A stretch of 64,000 nucleotides of DNA from Tyto alba (Eukaryota > Chordata > Aves > Strigiformes > Tytonidae), in the NCBI RefSeq assembly GCF_018691265.1, contig NW_024881322.1, positions 12,983,489 to 13,047,488 of the forward strand, written 5' to 3'. Position 1 is the stretch's first letter; every line of letters begins with the position of its first letter. The notes beneath the pieces were generated by a model. The model was not told the origin of the DNA, did not search any database, and saw only the letters and a program-made list of their open reading frames with translations. Positions 54,801 to 60,800 of the stretch are shown piece by piece. The position numbers and the translations under genes were made by a program.

Positions 54801-57800
54801 AATGTAGTTAGAGATCTAGTATGTGTTAGGAAATAAAAGGACATCTTTGGAATTCTTAAACTATGATGTGACAGCTGATGCCTTCACACATGTTGAATTA
54901 CCCGTATATTAAATGTTACATGCTAATAAATCAAGTGCAAAAGCATTTCTTAATTTTTTTCTATTGAAATAAAGAGTAATACATTAAAACATTGATCTAT
55001 TATACAGATTCTAGATAATTATTGAAATTCAGAATACTGCAATTGTTATGTGGGGCAATTACAATACAAAGGTATACACCTTCATTTCTTTCTTGGTATC
55101 AGTCTATTCCTAAACATTCATGCATGACATAAGGTTGAGTTGGATAATTTATTTGTGTACACTTTTGCAGTGGCTATATGGTTAGGATTATTTGTAATGC
55201 ATGCAGTATTGAATTTGAATAGAATACTGGGATGCTGCCAGGTCAAGTGACAGTGTCTGATTAACTGCCAAGTAACACATCTCCAGCATAGGTAGGCAAA
55301 CCCATCTATGTCCATATTGTGCTTTTAGCTGCAATCCCTTTTTGTGCTAAAGTAGTGCTGCTAGTGTTTGCTACTTTTTTTTTTTTCCTTTACAACTGAT
55401 TATTTTAGTAAAGGGTGGTTGTGAGACTTAAGCAAGTAGTAAATAAACTAGTATATGTAAGTGGATGACAGGCTTCTGTATCTAAGGTCTTTTTATTTAA
55501 TGAGGTAAGGCTTTTACTTCTGTGCCCTATAAAGGTAGATAAATTAGTTCAATGTGTGTAATGTTTTAGGATCTTTGATAATTGAGTTCCAGTAAATTTT
55601 ATTTCTGGCCACAGAGTTCCTGTATTAAGAATCACTTACTCTTTTGATATTCAACTTAGTTTACCAAAATCTACCAAAAATAGAATCCACTCAATAAAAA
55701 TCTATTATAGAATCTACTAAGATGTGCCTGGGTAAAAATTGTCATGACAAAAATGCAGCAATGGGACCAGATATGTGGCTTGTGAAAGGTAGTTATCAGA
55801 CACGTACATTTATATATATATTAAATACCCCTTTTAACATCTTTAGATTTATTGAGCTCTTTGTATTTACTTGTAGAAGATCTCTCTGCTATCTGTCATA
55901 TGCTTTTTCTCTGTGCCGTTCTTTTTCTTGCTATCTGCCTGAACCCAGGCCCTAGAAAGACAGAAAGATTACTTTGACTGCATTAAGAATGAGCGAGATG
56001 AGCTCAGAGAGGAGTTGGCTGACCTGAAGGAAACAATGAAGAGAGGAGAGGTATGTTGGTAGTAGTTACTTTACAGTAACAGAAATCCAGGAATGGGGCA
56101 TGAAATCAAGGTCAATGAAAAAGAGGAAGAATGGTTACTATTGTGCAGGCTCAAAACCTGACCTTAGGGTAGGATAAATGGCACATTTCGTTGTGACTGA
56201 TTCAATCAACTTGGAAAAACTTTTTAAAAACCTTGGAAAAACTTTTAAAAAACTTTTCTGTCCAATTATATTTTAGCACTGCTCTTGTATGAGTAGGGTG
56301 TTTGTTTTTTTTCTTTTGTATTTTTAGAAACATGGATTAGTTATAATTCCAGATGGCACACCAAATGGTGATGTAAACCATGAATCAGGGGTTGGTGCAA
56401 TCACAGTTGTATCACAAGAAGCTGCTCAAGTCTTGGAATCTGCAGGAGAAGGACCACTAGGTAAAAATATCCTAACATACTTTGTAGTGTGTTTGAAGTC
56501 TTTGTTTCCCTCCTGTTCAGTGGGTTGTAGTATACAGCCACAGAAATATACCTGTGGTGCTTATGGAGTGCATGCTTATCCAACTTTCAAGATTGTGATA
56601 TTTTTTTTTATGCTGAGTAAAAAGAGAGATATATCTCTTGAGTTAAAAAATATAATAGTATGTGTTTGGATGTTTTTAACTGGTTAGATCTCTTGGTCCC
56701 ATTTCTGTTTTATTACTGTCAGAAAATATCTTGCCTGAAAGAGTAGTCTTTTGGATTAGTATGTTTTCCATTGTGTTTCATGAAAAAAAAAAAAAAAAAA
56801 TCTTTAAAAGTATGTATAATCAATGAAAGAGCTTCCATTATAAAAAACCCCAACATATTGTTTATTATTTCCCCTTCCTTGAACTACTTATTCTTTTATT
56901 AGTGTAAAGCAAGTGCAGTCCTTCATCACATTGGGAAAAAAAAAAGTTTTAAAAGCATTCAAAAAATTACACAGACAACAGAAAGATACAGGTTTTGGGA
57001 GCCTTTATTTTAACTTGCTTTTATCCTTATGTTAAACAAGTTATTGTATGCATGGTCAATCCACTGTATAACTCTGTTAGTTAACATGCAAAGAAACATC
57101 TCTATAGACTTGCATTATATTTGTACATAATACATAATAGTTACATGGTTTTGTTTTGACAGAGATTAGACTTGACACAGGTTTCTGCTGTGGCTCCACC
57201 CTAGTGAAATACAGATGTCTTTATGCTTTGTTACTGTCAAAGTTACAATTTCCAAGGGAGTTGCTCGAATCTTAGCAGGGTGTTGCTTGACAGGCTGCTT
57301 TGTAGCCATTACTGATCTTCTGAATGGTTACAGATACTGCAGCATTCCTACGGGTCCTTTCCCAAGTAATTTTTTGTGGTTTGAGAACACTTTCTACAAA
57401 CATTTAAACATATGGGGAAGCTTAGTGCCTTCCCTGAAGAGATAGCAGTATTTAAGAGTAAGACAGGGAAAAGGGCATATAATCAGCATAAAACTTTGGC
57501 TGTTCTAGATGCTGGGACAAAACTGACTTTAAAAAAAAAATCCTCAGCTGTTATTTTACTTTGAAGAATTACTAAAATCAGAGGTCTTGCTTTTAAAATT
57601 GTTGTACTAACAAACAGTGTGAATTAAATATTTTTCCCTTTTTTTCTGCTATTAACTAAAGACTGATGTGTTGTTATTAGTGAAATATCAGTTTTATGCT
57701 CCCAGTGCTATTAGCTTTAAGTTTGAACAGCATTTTATTTGGAAAGTAACAAAAACTTAAGTATGTTCTTAGTTACACATTTCTCTAGTTTTTAATTTGG

Positions 57801-60800
57801 TTCTTTGGTTTTAGATGTCCGGCTACGAAAACTGGCTGGAGAAAAGGAAGAATTATTGTCCCAGGTAAAATAAGCTACTGTTTTCAGAAACAGACCTTTG
57901 TGCATCCTTTTGCAGACTACTAATATATTAGCAATAAGCAAATATTAAGTACCAAAGGTGCTTAATCAAATACATAAGAACTTAAAGCAAAATAAAACAC
58001 TAAACTTCTTCCCTACCTGGCTACCAGGAATTATCAGCTCCTCTTACTAGTGTCCTTATCCCTGTGACTTTGATCTTGGTTAGTAAAGAAACCTCATTTC
58101 ACTAACCGGTTAGCTGAAATCTAGCTTGCTGCTGACTCTATTATTGGTGCACATTCTTAAAGTTGTTCTTTAGTAGTTTTGCATAAGACAAAATAAAAAG
58201 AAAGTCAATAAAATTACTTTCTCATTAGCTGAAGTGGCATTTTCTTCCAAATTGCTAAGTGTTACTATTTCTTCAATCATTTCAGTTACTGAAATAGAAA
58301 AGTAATATTACCAAAGTTGAACTCCACTCTTGTGAGATGCACCCCCTGCAGTGCTGGGGCCAGCTCGGGGGCCCCCAACAGCAGAAGGACCCGGAGCTGC
58401 TCGAGCGGGGCCAGAGGAGGCCACGGAGATGCTGGGGGGGCTGGAGCAGCTCCCCTGGGAGGCCGGGCTGAGAGAGTTGGGGGGGTTCAGCCTGGAGAAG
58501 AGAAGGCTCCGGGGAGACCTTCGAGCGGCCTCCCAGGGCTTAAAGGGGGGGCAGGGAAGAGGGGGGGGGACTCTGGGTCAGGGGGTGGGGGGATAGGACA
58601 AGAGGTGACATTTTAAACTCAAAGATGGTAGATTTAGATGAGATGTGAGGCAGAAATCGTTCCCTGTGCGGGGGGTGAGGCGCTGGCCCAGGGTGCCCAG
58701 AGCAGCTGTGGGTGCCCCCTCCCTGGAAGGGTTCAAGGCCAGGTTGGACGGGGCTGGGAGCCCCCTGGGCTGGGGGAAGGGGGCCCTGCCCGGGGCAGAG
58801 GGGGGCTCTGGGGGGGCTTTAAGGTCCCTTCCAACCCAAACCATTTGATAATTCTAGTTGTATTTTATTACAGTTCAGTATTGAGAAGAAACAACTCAAG
58901 AAAATACACAGCCAGTTATTAAAAATACTATAGTTCTTGTGCTTCTGGTTGAATACATTGCAAATTTAAAGTGGTGGTGTCAACATTTGCTTTTGCTGGG
59001 AATGTATCTTAACTTTATCATAGGCACTTGGTTTAGAATGCCAATAAATTCTAGTATTGTATCAAGGTTATGAAATATAAGTGTATAAAGACATATATGC
59101 ATATTTATCACCACATAAAAATCATTGTTAAAATATTTAATATGTATCATGAGTGGGAGTTTTGCAAATATAATTCCCATACCGTTAATCTGTAGGGCAA
59201 TTTTTTGATGAGTCAAAAAGATAGCTCCCACTTTTTTTATCAACTTCAGACACAGAGGAAAAACCTGAGGAATCTGTGTTCCCTGGGTACTGGAAAAATC
59301 CTAACAGCTGCTGTAGCATAAAATGGAACTGTTTAAGACTAATGCGCATGACAGGCTTGCCTAGAACGATTGCTTCCAGGTGGACTAAAAGAGAGAACCA
59401 CCAAAAAGCTGTGGATTATTCTTTCTGTAAACTCTCCAGGCTACTGTTCGTTATCTCCATACATGTTTAGAGTTTAAAAGGTATACTGTAGAAGAAATTC
59501 ATAAACAGAGTTTAGCGCCGCCGCCTCCTCTGGAAAGGCAGCTCTGTTAGAGTTACTGGGAGCCCCTGCGTGGCGCAGAAATCCCTGCAGCACTGACCAA
59601 AGGGGGGTTTGGGTGCTGCATTGACAGGTGGAGGGCGTGCACCCAGCAGTGGGCTGGGGGCCTGCAGCCCCAGGCCTCGGGGGCTGGCTTCCCTGCCTGC
59701 CCTGCACACCCCTGCGGCTCCCACTTACAGATCCGCCTCAGCCAGGGGTGTCGCGGGGCTGCTCCACCTTTTATCCCATTGAATGCACAGATACACAGCT
59801 ACTGAACCTCTGGGCGTCTCTTTTTTCACAGAAGAATGCTTCTTTTTCAGGTTAGAAAACTGAAGATGCAGTTGGAAGAAGAGCGACAGAAATATTCTAA
59901 AAGTGATGGCATGAATCCAGATATCATAGGCTTAGAGAACGGTTCTGACTTGCAGCTCATAGAAATGCAGAGTAGGTATATGGTCACTGTCCAAAGGTAT
60001 TCTGACTGGGGAGAGGAAACACTCTTCCAACTCTTTTTCCTGTATTATTGTGCAGTAGTAATATTGTGAATGAATGTATTGTTGAGCACCTAGTTTTTTG
60101 TTGGTATATCTCCTTGCAGGAAACTTTTCACTGCAGAATAGCTTAAAAATCTGCCTCTTTCAGTGTTGAATAACAACATGCTGGGACGTTATTTTTTATT
60201 TGATTTCCTAGAATGAGTGCCACTACTTGAACAATATAAAATTTTAGGTTGATAGAGTTTCAGCTAAGATATTTTGTTAGTATATTATACCTGATTTTTT
60301 TTTTTTAAATTTTGTTGCATCTTTGACACAGAAACTTAATCTAAAATACTATTATTCTCTGAAGCAAAACATGACAAATTATTGAAATTTAACACAATAT
60401 TCCATGTTGCTTCAGCGAATCACTAAGCTGCTTTCCATTTCAAGCAAGCTATTTCGTCAGCTGAAAACTGTACGTGTTTGACAGTTTGTCATTTAATATG
60501 CTTGTGGCAATGAGCATGAACAGAGCACTGGCAGTGGCAGGGCTAAAATATAACACCAAAATAGCTTGCAGAGCTCCTTAGGAGTTTGCCAGGCAGGTTC
60601 AAGCCTTGTGCTCCTTATCACTCAAATGTTATTACATATGTCTACACTAAATGCTGCTGGTATTATGTCTGTTGTGATTTGACCTGTTTTGCAGTGGGTG
60701 TAGGCTATTGTGTGGATTCTGTTTTTTTGAGAGATGAGTTTGATCTAATTATGTGTATTTTAAAAGGTGTGCATCTCATGTATACATCTGAGACAATGCA

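Noticed and set aside
58317..58616. 99- and 81-codon open frames
   Set aside because: They lie wholly inside a CR1 3' fragment and are in frames without reverse-transcriptase similarity.
59474..59855. Open frames on both strands in the GC-rich block before 59851
   Set aside because: Low-complexity Pro/Gly/Ala translations with no homology; attributed to composition.
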